Source: Pseudomonas laurylsulfativorans | GTDB lineage: Bacteria > Pseudomonadota > Gammaproteobacteria > Pseudomonadales > Pseudomonadaceae | Direction: 5' to 3' | NCBI RefSeq assembly: GCF_002906155.1 | Contig: NZ_MUJK01000002.1 | Span: forward strand, 310,001-374,000 | Length of the DNA stretch: 64,000 nt | Shown here: positions 8,262-16,793 of the stretch, one piece after another | Layout: every line of letters starts with the position of its first letter | Position numbering within the stretch: the first letter of the stretch is position 1 | Notes under the pieces: generated by a model | The model's input: the letters and a program-made list of their open reading frames with translations, nothing else | What the model was told of the DNA's origin: nothing | Databases searched by the model: none | Position numbers and translations under genes: made by a program

Positions 8262-10040
8262 ATGTCTGATTACAAAGCACCCCTGCGCGACATGCGCTTC
8301 GTACTCAACGAGGTTTTCCAGGTGTCCCGGCTGTGGGCGCAATTGCCCGGTCTGGCCGATGTGATCGATGAGGAAACCGCCGCCGCCATCCTCGAAGAGG
8401 CCGGCAAGATCAGCGGCGAAGTGATCGCGCCACTGAACCGCGCCACCGACGAGCAGGGCTGCACCTGGAGCAATGGCTCGGTCACCGCGCCAGACGGTTT
8501 TGCCCAGGCCTATCAAGCCTTCGCCGGAGGTGGTTGGGTGGGTGTCGGCGGTGATCCGCAGTACGGTGGCATGGGCATGCCCAAGGCGATTTCCGCGCAG
8601 GTCGAAGAGATGGTCAACTCGGCCAGCCTGTCGTTCGGCCTGTACCCGATGCTGACCGCCGGCGCGTGCCTGTCGATCAAGGCCCACGCCAGCGAAGAAC
8701 TCAAGCAACGCTATCTGCCGAACATGTACGCCGGCATCTGGACTGGTTCGATGTGCCTGACCGAAGCCCACGCCGGCACCGACCTGGGCCTGATTCGCAC
8801 CCGCGCCGAGCCACAGGCTGACGGCAGCTACAAGGTCAGTGGCAGCAAGATCTTCATCACCGGCGGCGACCACGACCTGACCGAGAACATCATCCATCTG
8901 GTGCTCGCACGCCTGCCGGATGCACCGGCGGGGCCGAAAGGCATCTCGCTGTTCCTGGTGCCTAAAGTGCTGGTCAACGCCGACGGTTCGCTGGGTGAAC
9001 ACAACGCGCTGTCCTGCGGTTCCATCGAACACAAGATGGGCATCAAGGCCTCCGCTACCTGCGTGATGAACTTCGACGGCGCCACCGGCTGGATCGTCGA
9101 CGCGCCGAACAAAGGCCTGGCGGCGATGTTCACCATGATGAACTACGAGCGTCTGGGCGTGGGCATCCAGGGGCTGGCGCAGGGCGAGCGTTCGTACCAG
9201 AACGCCGTTGCATACGCCCGTGATCGTCTGCAAAGCCGTGCACCGACCGGCGCGCAGAACAAGGACCACTCCGCCGACCCGATCATCGTCCATCCGGACG
9301 TGCGCCGCATGCTGTTGACCATGAAAGCCTTGAACGAAGGCGGCCGTGCGTTCTCCAGTTACGTGGCCCTGCAACTGGACATCGCCAAGTACAGTGAAGA
9401 CGACATCACCCGCACCCGCGCTCAGGAACTGGTATCGCTGCTGACACCGGTCGCCAAGGCCTTTCTCACTGACATGGGCCTGGAAACCACTCTGCACGGC
9501 CAGATGATTTTTGGTGGCCATGGCTACATCCGCGAGTGGGGCCAAGAGCAACTGGTGCGCGACGTGCGCATCACCCAGATCTACGAAGGCACCAACGGCA
9601 TCCAGTCCCTGGACCTGGCCGGGCGCAAGATCGTCGGCAGCGGCGGGGCGCTCTACCGTTTGTTCGCTTCGGAAATCCGCAACTTCACTGCCAGTGCCTG
9701 TGCTGACCTCGACGAGTTCACCAAGCCGTTGAACGCCGCCGTCGACACTCTCGACGAACTGACCGCGTGGCTGCTGGACCGTGCGCAAAACAACCCGAAC
9801 GAAATCGGCGCAGCCTCGGTCGAGTACCTGCACGTGTTCGGCTACACCGCTTACGCCTACATGTGGGCGCGCATGGCCAAGGCCGTCATGAGCGGCGATG
9901 CCGAGGACGATTTCTACACCAGCAAACTGGCCACCGCGCGTTTCTATTTCGCCCGGTTGTTGCCGCGTATCCACTCGTTGAGCGCATCGGCCAAGGCCGG
10001 CAGTGACTGCCTCTACGAGCTGCAAGCCGATCAGTTCTGA
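8262..10040 (+). CDS. acyl-CoA dehydrogenase, long C-terminal-domain type
   Basis: A 592-residue flavoprotein, longer than the 380-residue core family and like the FadE/DmdC-type branch with an extra C-terminal domain. The flavin and substrate region MCLTEAHAGTDLG and the active-site segment IYEGTNGIQSLDL are present; the Glu of YEGT aligns with the catalytic base of medium-chain dehydrogenases. It would introduce the 2,3 double bond into a fatty-acyl-type CoA thioester in the cytoplasm. Only 6 bases separate it from the RND gene, so the two are almost certainly co-transcribed. A DmdC-like role in dimethylsulfoniopropionate breakdown cannot be excluded but is not supported by neighbours such as DmdA or DmdD. 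Confidence 0.88.
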   Translation: MSDYKAPLRDMRFVLNEVFQVSRLWAQLPGLADVIDEETAAAILEEAGKISGEVIAPLNRATDEQGCTWSNGSVTAPDGFAQAYQAFAGGGWVGVGGDPQYGGMGMPKAISAQVEEMVNSASLSFGLYPMLTAGACLSIKAHASEELKQRYLPNMYAGIWTGSMCLTEAHAGTDLGLIRTRAEPQADGSYKVSGSKIFITGGDHDLTENIIHLVLARLPDAPAGPKGISLFLVPKVLVNADGSLGEHNALSCGSIEHKMGIKASATCVMNFDGATGWIVDAPNKGLAAMFTMMNYERLGVGIQGLAQGERSYQNAVAYARDRLQSRAPTGAQNKDHSADPIIVHPDVRRMLLTMKALNEGGRAFSSYVALQLDIAKYSEDDITRTRAQELVSLLTPVAKAFLTDMGLETTLHGQMIFGGHGYIREWGQEQLVRDVRITQIYEGTNGIQSLDLAGRKIVGSGGALYRLFASEIRNFTASACADLDEFTKPLNAAVDTLDELTAWLLDRAQNNPNEIGAASVEYLHVFGYTAYAYMWARMAKAVMSGDAEDDFYTSKLATARFYFARLLPRIHSLSASAKAGSDCLYELQADQF

Positions 10041-10064
10041 TCGAAAGGACAAGGAACCTTAAAC

Positions 10065-11708
10065 ATGATGGCGACAAAAATAATCCCGCCCGCCGACGGC
10101 GCCTATGCCTATCCCTTGCTGATCAAGCAACTGTTGCTGTCCGGCGTGCGCTACGAGCCAGGCCGGGAAATCGTCTACGCCGACAAACTGCGCTACAGCT
10201 ACCAGACCCTCAACAAGCGCATTCGCCGCCTGGCCAATGCGCTGACCGCAGCCGGGGTCAAGGCCGGTGACACCGTGGCCCTGCTCGACTGGGACAGCCA
10301 CCGCTACCTGGAGTGCTTCTTCGCCGTGCCGATGATCGGCGCGGTGCTGCACACGGTGAACATTCGCCTGTCGCCGGAGCAGGTGCTGTTCACCATGAAC
10401 CACGCCGAGGATGACTTGGTGCTGGTGCATGATGATTTCCTGCCGCTGGTCGAGCAGATTCACGGTCGGCTGGAAACCGTAAAAGGCTACCTACAGCTCA
10501 CCGATGAAGAGGCGACCACGACCTCGCTGCCGGTGCTTGGCGAGTATGAACACCTGCTGTCCCTGGCCTCGGACCAGTACGACTTCCCCGATTTCGACGA
10601 GAACTCGGTGGCCACGCTGTTCTACACCACCGGCACCACCGGCGACCCGAAAGGCGTGTACTTCAGCCATCGGCAACTGGTGCTGCACACCCTCAATGCG
10701 GTTGGCACCCTGGGCGTCTATCAGGGCCAGCCGCTGCTGCGCTCCGATGATGTGTACATGCCCATCACGCCGATGTTCCACGTGCATGCCTGGGGCGTGC
10801 CGTATGTCGCGACCCTGATGGGTATCAAGCAGGTCTACCCCGGCCGCTACGAGCCCAACAGCCTGGTCAGGCTGTACCGCGAAGAGAAGGTGACCTTCTC
10901 CCACTGCGTGCCGACCATTTTGCAGATGATCCTCAACTGTGAGGAAGGCAAGGCAACCCGTTTCGACGGCTGGAAAATGCTCCTGGGCGGCAGCGCCCTG
11001 ACCCTCGGCGTCGCCAGCGAGGCCAACGCCAAAGGCATGGTGGTGCACGCCGGTTACGGCATGTCCGAGACCTGCCCGTTGCTGTGCCTCACGTACCTGC
11101 GTGACGAAGACCTTAAGCTGTCCGCCGACGCGCAACTGCCGATCCGCATCAAGACCGGCACGCCGGTGCCGATGGTCGACCTGAAAATCATCGACGCCGA
11201 CGGCAACGACGTGGCCCATGACGGCGAGTCCCTTGGCGAGATCGTGGTACGCGCACCGTGGTTGACCCAGGGCTATCTCAAAGCCCCGGACAAAGGCGCG
11301 GAGCTGTGGCACAACGGCTGGCTGCACACCGGTGACATGGCCTCGATCGACAAGCTCGGCGGCGTGGAAATCAAGGACCGGATCAAGGACGTGATCAAGA
11401 CCGGCGGCGAGTGGATCAGCTCCCTGGAACTGGAAAGCCTGATCAGCGAACACCCGGGCGTGATGTCCGTCGCTGTCGTGGGCATTGCCGACGAACAATG
11501 GGGCGAGCGGCCGATGGCGATGGTGGTGGGGGAGCCGGGGCACTTCCTCGACCGCAAGATCCTCGAGACGCACCTGCAAGCCTTCGTCGACGGCGGGCGC
11601 ATCAACAAATGGGCGATCCCCAAGCAGTTCAAGTTCGTCGCCGAAATCCCCAAGACCAGCGTCGGCAAGATCAACAAGAAGCTGATTCGGGAAAGCGAAG
11701 TGAACTGA
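10065..11708 (+). CDS. fatty-acid/acyl-CoA ligase (AMP-binding)
   Basis: A 547-residue ANL-superfamily enzyme. It has the P-loop motif YTTGTTGDPKG, the A5 motif YGMSETCP, the A7/A8 segments LHTGDM and IKTGGEWISS, and a C-terminal Lys in TSVGKINKK for adenylation. It should activate a carboxylic acid with ATP and CoA, feeding the acyl-CoA dehydrogenase encoded 24 bases upstream. The protein resembles medium-chain acyl-CoA ligases of pseudomonads, but chain length cannot be read from sequence by eye. Two adjacent ATGs (10065, 10068) are possible starts. It is the last gene of the cluster. Confidence 0.9.
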   Translation: MMATKIIPPADGAYAYPLLIKQLLLSGVRYEPGREIVYADKLRYSYQTLNKRIRRLANALTAAGVKAGDTVALLDWDSHRYLECFFAVPMIGAVLHTVNIRLSPEQVLFTMNHAEDDLVLVHDDFLPLVEQIHGRLETVKGYLQLTDEEATTTSLPVLGEYEHLLSLASDQYDFPDFDENSVATLFYTTGTTGDPKGVYFSHRQLVLHTLNAVGTLGVYQGQPLLRSDDVYMPITPMFHVHAWGVPYVATLMGIKQVYPGRYEPNSLVRLYREEKVTFSHCVPTILQMILNCEEGKATRFDGWKMLLGGSALTLGVASEANAKGMVVHAGYGMSETCPLLCLTYLRDEDLKLSADAQLPIRIKTGTPVPMVDLKIIDADGNDVAHDGESLGEIVVRAPWLTQGYLKAPDKGAELWHNGWLHTGDMASIDKLGGVEIKDRIKDVIKTGGEWISSLELESLISEHPGVMSVAVVGIADEQWGERPMAMVVGEPGHFLDRKILETHLQAFVDGGRINKWAIPKQFKFVAEIPKTSVGKINKKLIRESEVN

Positions 11709-11717
11709 GGGATATTC

Positions 11718-11762
11718 CTGCCGCTGCCGCTGCCGCTGCCGCTGCCGCTGCTGTTGTTGTTG
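11718..11762 (+). repeat. CTGCCG hexanucleotide microsatellite
   Basis: Five perfect copies of CTGCCG at 11718-11747 run into CTG CTG and three TTG units, ending directly at a REPIN. It starts only 9 bases after the ligase stop codon. Repeats of this kind change length by slippage; here it is non-coding, so any effect would be on the transcript end. Confidence 0.9.
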
Positions 11763-11860
11763 TAGGAGCGAGCCTGCTCGCGATGGACTCGAGAACGCCG
11801 CGTTTAACCGGTAAACACGCGTAATCGTTAACGACCATCGCGAGCAGGCTCGCTCCTACA
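11761..11860. repeat. REP inverted pair (REPIN)
   Basis: Two inverted REP cores with a GC-rich spacer, immediately after the microsatellite and after the last gene of the transport/beta-oxidation cluster. The spacer ends with GTTAACGACCATCG, as in the pair at 4479-4578, showing the two are recent copies of one another. The remaining bases up to 12039 hold no gene. Confidence 0.9.
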
Positions 11861-12039
11861 ACGAATCCAACAGCAGGCGGTTTCTGGATAGTTTGCGGGG
11901 TGTCATCTTTGTCATAGTCCTGCGCTCGCCAGCGATAACGCCCCGTTGGTCGCAGTTTTCAGCACTTGTGCCAAGCTGAACGGGGTATTTCCGCCGCGCA
12001 TTCAAATGCCGGTCAGGCAAACCCCAGGAAGCCCACGAC

Positions 12040-12387
12040 ATGAACCTCAACCATGCAGCAAACGTCCGCCACGAGTTCTACAAAGCCGTTTGGTTCTATT
12101 TCAAAGTGGTGTGGCCGATCTTCTCGATACTGCTGTTAGTGATGATTGCGTTTGGCCTCATCATCGCCCAGCTGGAAGGGTGGAGCCCTGATGACGGTGT
12201 CTACTTCGCCTTCGTAACCGGCCTGACCATCGGTTACGGAGAGCTCGTGCCCAAACTCGGCGTCTCGCGAGTGTTGGCAGTGCTGCTGGGTTTCAACGGC
12301 GTCCTGATGACGGCGACATTCGCGGCGATCAGTGTCCGGGCCATTGAAGTGACCGTGACGGCGTCACGAAAGAAGGAAGTCGAGTAG
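12040..12387 (+). CDS. two-transmembrane potassium-channel-like protein
   Basis: A 115-residue Ion_trans_2-type protein. Residues about 22-44 form TM1, the pore loop carries the selectivity filter TIGYGE (63-68), and about 76-98 form TM2. The canonical filter is T-V-G-Y-G; Val to Ile is a known conservative variant. There is no RCK/TrkA-N gating domain, so it is a minimal KcsA-like pore that would work as a tetramer in the inner membrane. AGGAAG about 8 bases upstream supports the ATG. It is monocistronic, facing the convergent DMT gene 47 bases away. Confidence 0.88.
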   Translation: MNLNHAANVRHEFYKAVWFYFKVVWPIFSILLLVMIAFGLIIAQLEGWSPDDGVYFAFVTGLTIGYGELVPKLGVSRVLAVLLGFNGVLMTATFAAISVRAIEVTVTASRKKEVE

Positions 12388-12434
12388 GGATTTGAAGGTC
12401 GCGACCGGTTTTAAATGACCGCAGCCTGCGGGGC

Positions 12435-13475
12435 TCAGTGCGAGTGCCGGTGATGGATGTCGGGAAAGTGCGGGTGACTGTGGACGATCGGTGAGTGTTG
12501 GTGAACATGGCGGTGCGGTTGTACACCATCCCACTCAAAGTCATGTTCATGCTGATGATGCTCATCATGGACGTGCTTGTGGTCATGGGTTTGCGGCTCG
12601 TGCCGATGTTCGTGTGAGTGGCTCTCGGTCAGATGAATCCAGACCCCAAGCCCCATCAGGCCGGCAGCGATCCAGAACACCCAGGTCACGGTTTCACCGA
12701 AGAACAGGATGGCTATCGCGGCTCCCAGGAACGGCGCCGTAGAAAAGTACGCCCCGGTCCGCGCCGTACCAAGCCCGCGCAACGCCAGGACGAACAGCAC
12801 CAGACTGACGCCATACCCCAAAAAGCCCACCAGCAGGGTTGGCCCAAGAAGCAACCATTCAGGCAGGTGCATACTCAGCGCGATCCCCAGCGCGCAATTG
12901 ACGGCGCCGGCCACCAGCCCTTTAGTGCCGGCAATAAACAACGCATCCGACGCAGACACCTTGCGGGTGAGGTTGTTATCAATGGCCCAACAAAAACAGG
13001 CCAGCGCCACCGCGACGGGCCCCAACCAGCCATGCACCTCTGCCGAAGTGCGAGGCCATGCCAGCAACACGCCCCCGGCGACAATGGCCACCATGCCCGC
13101 AACAATGCGCCGGTCAGCGTTCTCCCTGAACACCACCCATGCCATCAGGGCAGTTAACACCGCTTCAAGATTCAGCAGCAGTGATGCAGTGGTGCCAGAG
13201 GTGAGGGTGAGTCCAAACATCAATGCAACCGGCCCCAGCACGCCACCGAACACAATGGCGCCGATGAACCACGGCCATTCGGGGGCTGTCAGGCCGGTCG
13301 GCTGCCAGCCACGATCACGGATCAGGCGGGTCAGCGTCAGCCCGACGCCGCTGCCCAGGTAAAGCAGGCCGGCGAGGAGGATAGGGGACACATTCAAGCC
13401 TAGCCACTTGGCCAAGGGCGTGCTGGCGCCGAACAGGGCAGCAGCGCCCAGGGCGTAGAGAATGCTTTTGGTCAT
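12435..13475 (-). CDS. DMT/EamA transporter with histidine-rich C-terminal tail
   Basis: A 346-residue protein; start ATG 13475 gives MTKSILYALGAAALFG, the usual EamA first helix, whereas the upstream in-frame extension is not hydrophobic. Ten hydrophobic segments cover residues 1 to about 280, in two repeated EamA halves. The last 65 residues are hydrophilic and carry more than twenty His with Asp/Glu, in patterns such as HSHEHRHE and HEHDFEWDG. Such tails bind Zn, Ni, Co or Cu in other transporters. The family normally moves amino acids or metabolites; a metal-linked or metal-sensing role is inference from the tail. No Zur or Fur box was recognised upstream. Confidence 0.88.
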   Translation of the reverse strand: MTKSILYALGAAALFGASTPLAKWLGLNVSPILLAGLLYLGSGVGLTLTRLIRDRGWQPTGLTAPEWPWFIGAIVFGGVLGPVALMFGLTLTSGTTASLLLNLEAVLTALMAWVVFRENADRRIVAGMVAIVAGGVLLAWPRTSAEVHGWLGPVAVALACFCWAIDNNLTRKVSASDALFIAGTKGLVAGAVNCALGIALSMHLPEWLLLGPTLLVGFLGYGVSLVLFVLALRGLGTARTGAYFSTAPFLGAAIAILFFGETVTWVFWIAAGLMGLGVWIHLTESHSHEHRHEPQTHDHKHVHDEHHQHEHDFEWDGVQPHRHVHQHSPIVHSHPHFPDIHHRHSH

Positions 13476-13568
13476 TGTGGTTCCGGGGCTCAGGGGAGGC
13501 AGTCGTGAACAGGATACGCTCAGTGCGGGAAATGAGGGCCTGTGGCCTGTCGACACAACACAATCCCC

Positions 13569-13658
13569 TGTGGGAGCGGGCTTGCTCGCGATGGCGGTGT
13601 ATCAGCCAGCAAAAATGCTGAATGTTAAGCCCTCATCGCGAGCAAGCTAGCTCCCACA
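13569..13658. repeat. REP inverted pair (REPIN)
   Basis: Inverted REP copies between the starts/ends of the DMT gene and fdsD. The right arm reads AGCAAGCTAGCTCCC, with one substitution that breaks the usual palindrome. Confidence 0.88.
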
Positions 13659-13698
13659 GTTTTTTCAGCCAGCAGGCCGCAGACAATCATCCAGGGAT

Positions 13699-13920
13699 CT
13701 AAGCCTCCCAACCCGCACCACTCACCGCCGCCTGCACCAGCGGGTGTAAATCCGCCCCTTTATGCTCGGTCTGCCAGGCCAGCAACTCCTTGCGCATGCT
13801 CGGCGCCCAGTACATCTGCAGATGATTACGCACGCTGAGCACTGCCTGTTGTTGATCCGGCTGGCTGGCAAAGTACTGGGCGATCTGGTTGGCCATCTTG
13901 ATCAGGTTGTCGGTGCTCAT
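13699..13920 (-). CDS. fdsD: NAD-dependent formate dehydrogenase delta subunit
   Basis: A 73-residue protein of the FdsD family, with the start MSTDNLIKMANQIAQYF followed by a helix and a WAPSMRKELL segment. FdsD is a small subunit or assembly factor found only with soluble FdsGBA formate dehydrogenases. It overlaps the 3' end of fdsA by 4 bases, so translation is coupled. In many bacteria fdsC/fdhD sits between fdsA and fdsD; here it does not. Confidence 0.9.
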   Translation of the reverse strand: MSTDNLIKMANQIAQYFASQPDQQQAVLSVRNHLQMYWAPSMRKELLAWQTEHKGADLHPLVQAAVSGAGWEA

Positions 13921-16793
13921 CGGCGTACCTCCGCTTTGGCGCCACGGCCCCGGTCCTTGAGCAGACGATGCTGTTCATCGCTGAACTCCTGGAAGCGTTT
14001 TTGCCACTCCGAAGGGTGGTAGACGCGGCTGACTTCGACGGCGGTGACCTTGTACTCCGGACAGTTGGTGGCCCAGTCGGAGTTGTCGGTGGTGATGACG
14101 TTGGCGCCGGATTCCGGGAAGTGGAAGGTGGTGTACACCACGCCTGGGGCGACCCGTTCGGTGATCCGCGCACGCAACACGGTCTGCCCGGCGCGGCTGC
14201 CGATGCCGACCCAGTCACCCTCGTTGATGCCACGACTCTCGGCGTCGTTCGGGTGGATTTCCAGGCGGTCTTCGTCATGCCAGGCGACGTTTTCGGTGCG
14301 TCGGGTCTGGGCGCCGACGTTGTACTGGCTGAGGATGCGCCCGGTGGTCAGCAGCAGCGGATAGCGAGCGTTGACCTTTTCCTCGGTGGGCACATAGCCG
14401 GTGAGCATGAAGCGCCCTTTGCCGCGCACGAACTCCTCGATGTGCATGGTCGGCGTGCCGTCCGGTGCCTCGGCGTTGCATGGCCATTGCAGGCTGCCAT
14501 GGCGATCCAGTTCGGCGTAGCTGACGTTGGTGAAAGTCGGCGTCAGGCTGGCGATTTCATCCATGATTTCCGAAGGGTGCCGGTACTTCATCGGGTAACC
14601 CAGGGCGTTGGCCAGGGCCACTGTGCCTTCCCAGTCGGCCTTGCCGCCCAGCGGCTCCATGACCTTGCGCACCCGGGAGATGCGTCGCTCGGCGTTGGTG
14701 AAGGTGCCGTCCTTTTCCAGGAACGAACTGCCCGGCAGGAACACATGGGCGAACTTGGCGGTTTCGTTAAGGAAAATGTCCTGCACCACTATGCATTCCA
14801 TGGCCGACAGAGCCGCGGTGACGTGCTGGGTATTGGGGTCGCTCTGGGCGATGTCTTCGCCCTGGCAATACAGGCCCTTGAAGCTGCCGCCCAAGGCTGC
14901 CTCGAACATGTTGGGGATGCGCAAGCCCGGATCGGGTTGCAGGGTGACGTTCCAGGCCTGCTCGAACTGCGCTCGTACCACCTCGTTGGAGACGTGCCGG
15001 TAGCCGGGCAACTCGTGGGGGAACGAGCCCATGTCGCAGGAGCCCTGCACGTTGTTCTGCCCACGCAACGGGTTCACGCCCACGCCTTCGCGACCGATGT
15101 TGCCAGTGGCCATGGCCAGGTTGGCAATGCCCATCACCGAGGTACTGCCCTGGCTGTGTTCTGTGACGCCCAGGCCGTAGTAGATCGCCGCGTTGCCACC
15201 CGTCGCATACAAGCGCGCGGCGGCACGGATGTCGGCAGCGGCGACACCGCAGACAGGGCCAAGGGCTTCCGGCGAGTTTTCCGTGCGGCTGACGAACTCG
15301 CTCCACTGGGCGAAATCGCCAGGCTCACAACGGGCATCGATAAAGTCTTGGTTGAGCAGTCCTTCAGTCACGATGACGTGGGCCAGTGCGTTGAGCATGG
15401 CCACGTTGGTGCCGGGGCGCAGGGCCAGGTGATACTCGGCGCGGGCATGCACCGTGTCCACCAAATCGATGCGCCGTGGATCGATGACGATCAGCCGCGC
15501 ACCCTCACGCAGACGGCGCTTGAGCTGGGAGGCGAACACCGGGTGGGCGTCGCTGGGGTTGGCGCCCATCACCAGGATCACGTCGGCCTGCATCACCGAG
15601 TCGAAACTCTGGGTGCCGGCGGACTCACCAAGGGTTTGCTTCAGGCCATAACCGGTCGGCGAGTGGCAGACCCGCGCGCAGGTGTCGACGTTGTTGTTGC
15701 CGAAGGCGGCGCGCACCAGTTTTTGCACCAGATAGGTTTCTTCGTTGGTGCAGCGGCTGGAAGTGATGCCACCGATGGAGTCGCGGCCATATTTTTGCTG
15801 CAACCGACGGAATTCGCTGGCGGCGTAGGTCACCGCTTCATCCCAGCTGACTTCCTGCCACGGGTCGCTGATGTGTTTGCGGATCATCGGTTTGGTGATG
15901 CGATCCGGGTGGGTCGCATAGCCCCAGGCAAAGCGCCCTTTGACGCAGGAGTGGCCGTGGTTGGCCTGGCCGTTCTTGTCCGGAACCATGCGCACCAGTT
16001 GGTCGCCTTTCATCTCGGCGCGGAACGAGCAGCCCACGCCGCAATAAGCACAGGTGGTGATCACGCTACGTTCGGGCTGACCCAGTTCGACCACGCTTTT
16101 TTCCATCAGGGTCGCGGTGGGGCAGGCTTGCACACAGGCGCCGCAGGACACGCATTCGGAGTCGAGGAAGTTATCGCCACCGGCAGCCGCGACTCGGGAT
16201 TCAAAACCGCGCCCGGTAATGGTCAGGGCAAAGGTGCCCTGGGTTTCTTCACAGGCGCGCACGCAGCGGTTGCAGACGATGCACTTGCTCGGGTCGTAGT
16301 CGAAGTAGGGGTTGGACGTGTCCTTCACCTCGGCCAGATGGTTGTCGCCCTCATAGCCGTAGCGCACTTCCCGCAGGCCGACCTGACCGGCCACGGTTTG
16401 CAGCTCGCAGTTGCCGTTGGCCGAGCAGGTCAGGCAGTCCAGCGGGTGGTCGGAAATGTACAGTTCCATGACGTTGCGCCGCAGGGTTGCGAGCTTTGGC
16501 GTCTGGGTGTGCACGCTCATGCCTTCGCTGACCGGCGTGGTGCAGGACGCCGGATAACCGCGCATGCCGTCGATCTCCACCAGGCACATGCGGCAGGAGC
16601 CGAAGGCTTCCAGGCTGTCGGTGGCACAGAGTTTGGGGATGGTGGTGCCGAGCAACGCGGCGGCGCGCATCACCGAAGTGCCTTCGGGCACGCTGATGCT
16701 GCGGCCGTCGATGTTCAGGGTGACTTGCACCTGGCTGTCGCGAGCGGGCGTGCCCAGATCGATATCGGTGTTCGGGTCGAAGAGAGTGATCAT
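13917..16793 (-). CDS. fdsA: formate dehydrogenase alpha subunit, molybdenum catalytic subunit
   Basis: A 958-residue catalytic subunit oxidising formate to CO2 at a bis-MGD molybdenum site. From the N terminus: a [2Fe-2S] plant-type domain (Cys56, 67, 70, 84), a His-ligated [4Fe-4S] site (His116, Cys120, 123, 129), two ferredoxin-like [4Fe-4S] clusters (Cys171/174/177/181 and 214/217/220/224), and the Mo-domain [4Fe-4S] site (Cys248, 251, 255, 283). The Mo ligand is Cys376 in ARVCHSPTG with the neighbouring catalytic His377, so this is the cysteine and not the selenocysteine form. It overlaps fdsB and fdsD by 4 bases each. Electrons pass to FdsB and NAD. The enzyme is cytoplasmic. Confidence 0.96.
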   Translation of the reverse strand: MITLFDPNTDIDLGTPARDSQVQVTLNIDGRSISVPEGTSVMRAAALLGTTIPKLCATDSLEAFGSCRMCLVEIDGMRGYPASCTTPVSEGMSVHTQTPKLATLRRNVMELYISDHPLDCLTCSANGNCELQTVAGQVGLREVRYGYEGDNHLAEVKDTSNPYFDYDPSKCIVCNRCVRACEETQGTFALTITGRGFESRVAAAGGDNFLDSECVSCGACVQACPTATLMEKSVVELGQPERSVITTCAYCGVGCSFRAEMKGDQLVRMVPDKNGQANHGHSCVKGRFAWGYATHPDRITKPMIRKHISDPWQEVSWDEAVTYAASEFRRLQQKYGRDSIGGITSSRCTNEETYLVQKLVRAAFGNNNVDTCARVCHSPTGYGLKQTLGESAGTQSFDSVMQADVILVMGANPSDAHPVFASQLKRRLREGARLIVIDPRRIDLVDTVHARAEYHLALRPGTNVAMLNALAHVIVTEGLLNQDFIDARCEPGDFAQWSEFVSRTENSPEALGPVCGVAAADIRAAARLYATGGNAAIYYGLGVTEHSQGSTSVMGIANLAMATGNIGREGVGVNPLRGQNNVQGSCDMGSFPHELPGYRHVSNEVVRAQFEQAWNVTLQPDPGLRIPNMFEAALGGSFKGLYCQGEDIAQSDPNTQHVTAALSAMECIVVQDIFLNETAKFAHVFLPGSSFLEKDGTFTNAERRISRVRKVMEPLGGKADWEGTVALANALGYPMKYRHPSEIMDEIASLTPTFTNVSYAELDRHGSLQWPCNAEAPDGTPTMHIEEFVRGKGRFMLTGYVPTEEKVNARYPLLLTTGRILSQYNVGAQTRRTENVAWHDEDRLEIHPNDAESRGINEGDWVGIGSRAGQTVLRARITERVAPGVVYTTFHFPESGANVITTDNSDWATNCPEYKVTAVEVSRVYHPSEWQKRFQEFSDEQHRLLKDRGRGAKAEVRR

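Noticed and set aside
7947..10052. Open frame of 701 codons on the reverse strand opposite the acyl-CoA dehydrogenase
   Set aside because: Antisense shadow produced by third-position GC bias; the forward frame has clear acyl-CoA dehydrogenase motifs.
15664..15672. Selenocysteine (UGA) in FdsA
   Set aside because: The Mo-ligand position is a TGC cysteine codon in ARVCHSPT; no in-frame TGA or SECIS-like hairpin is needed.
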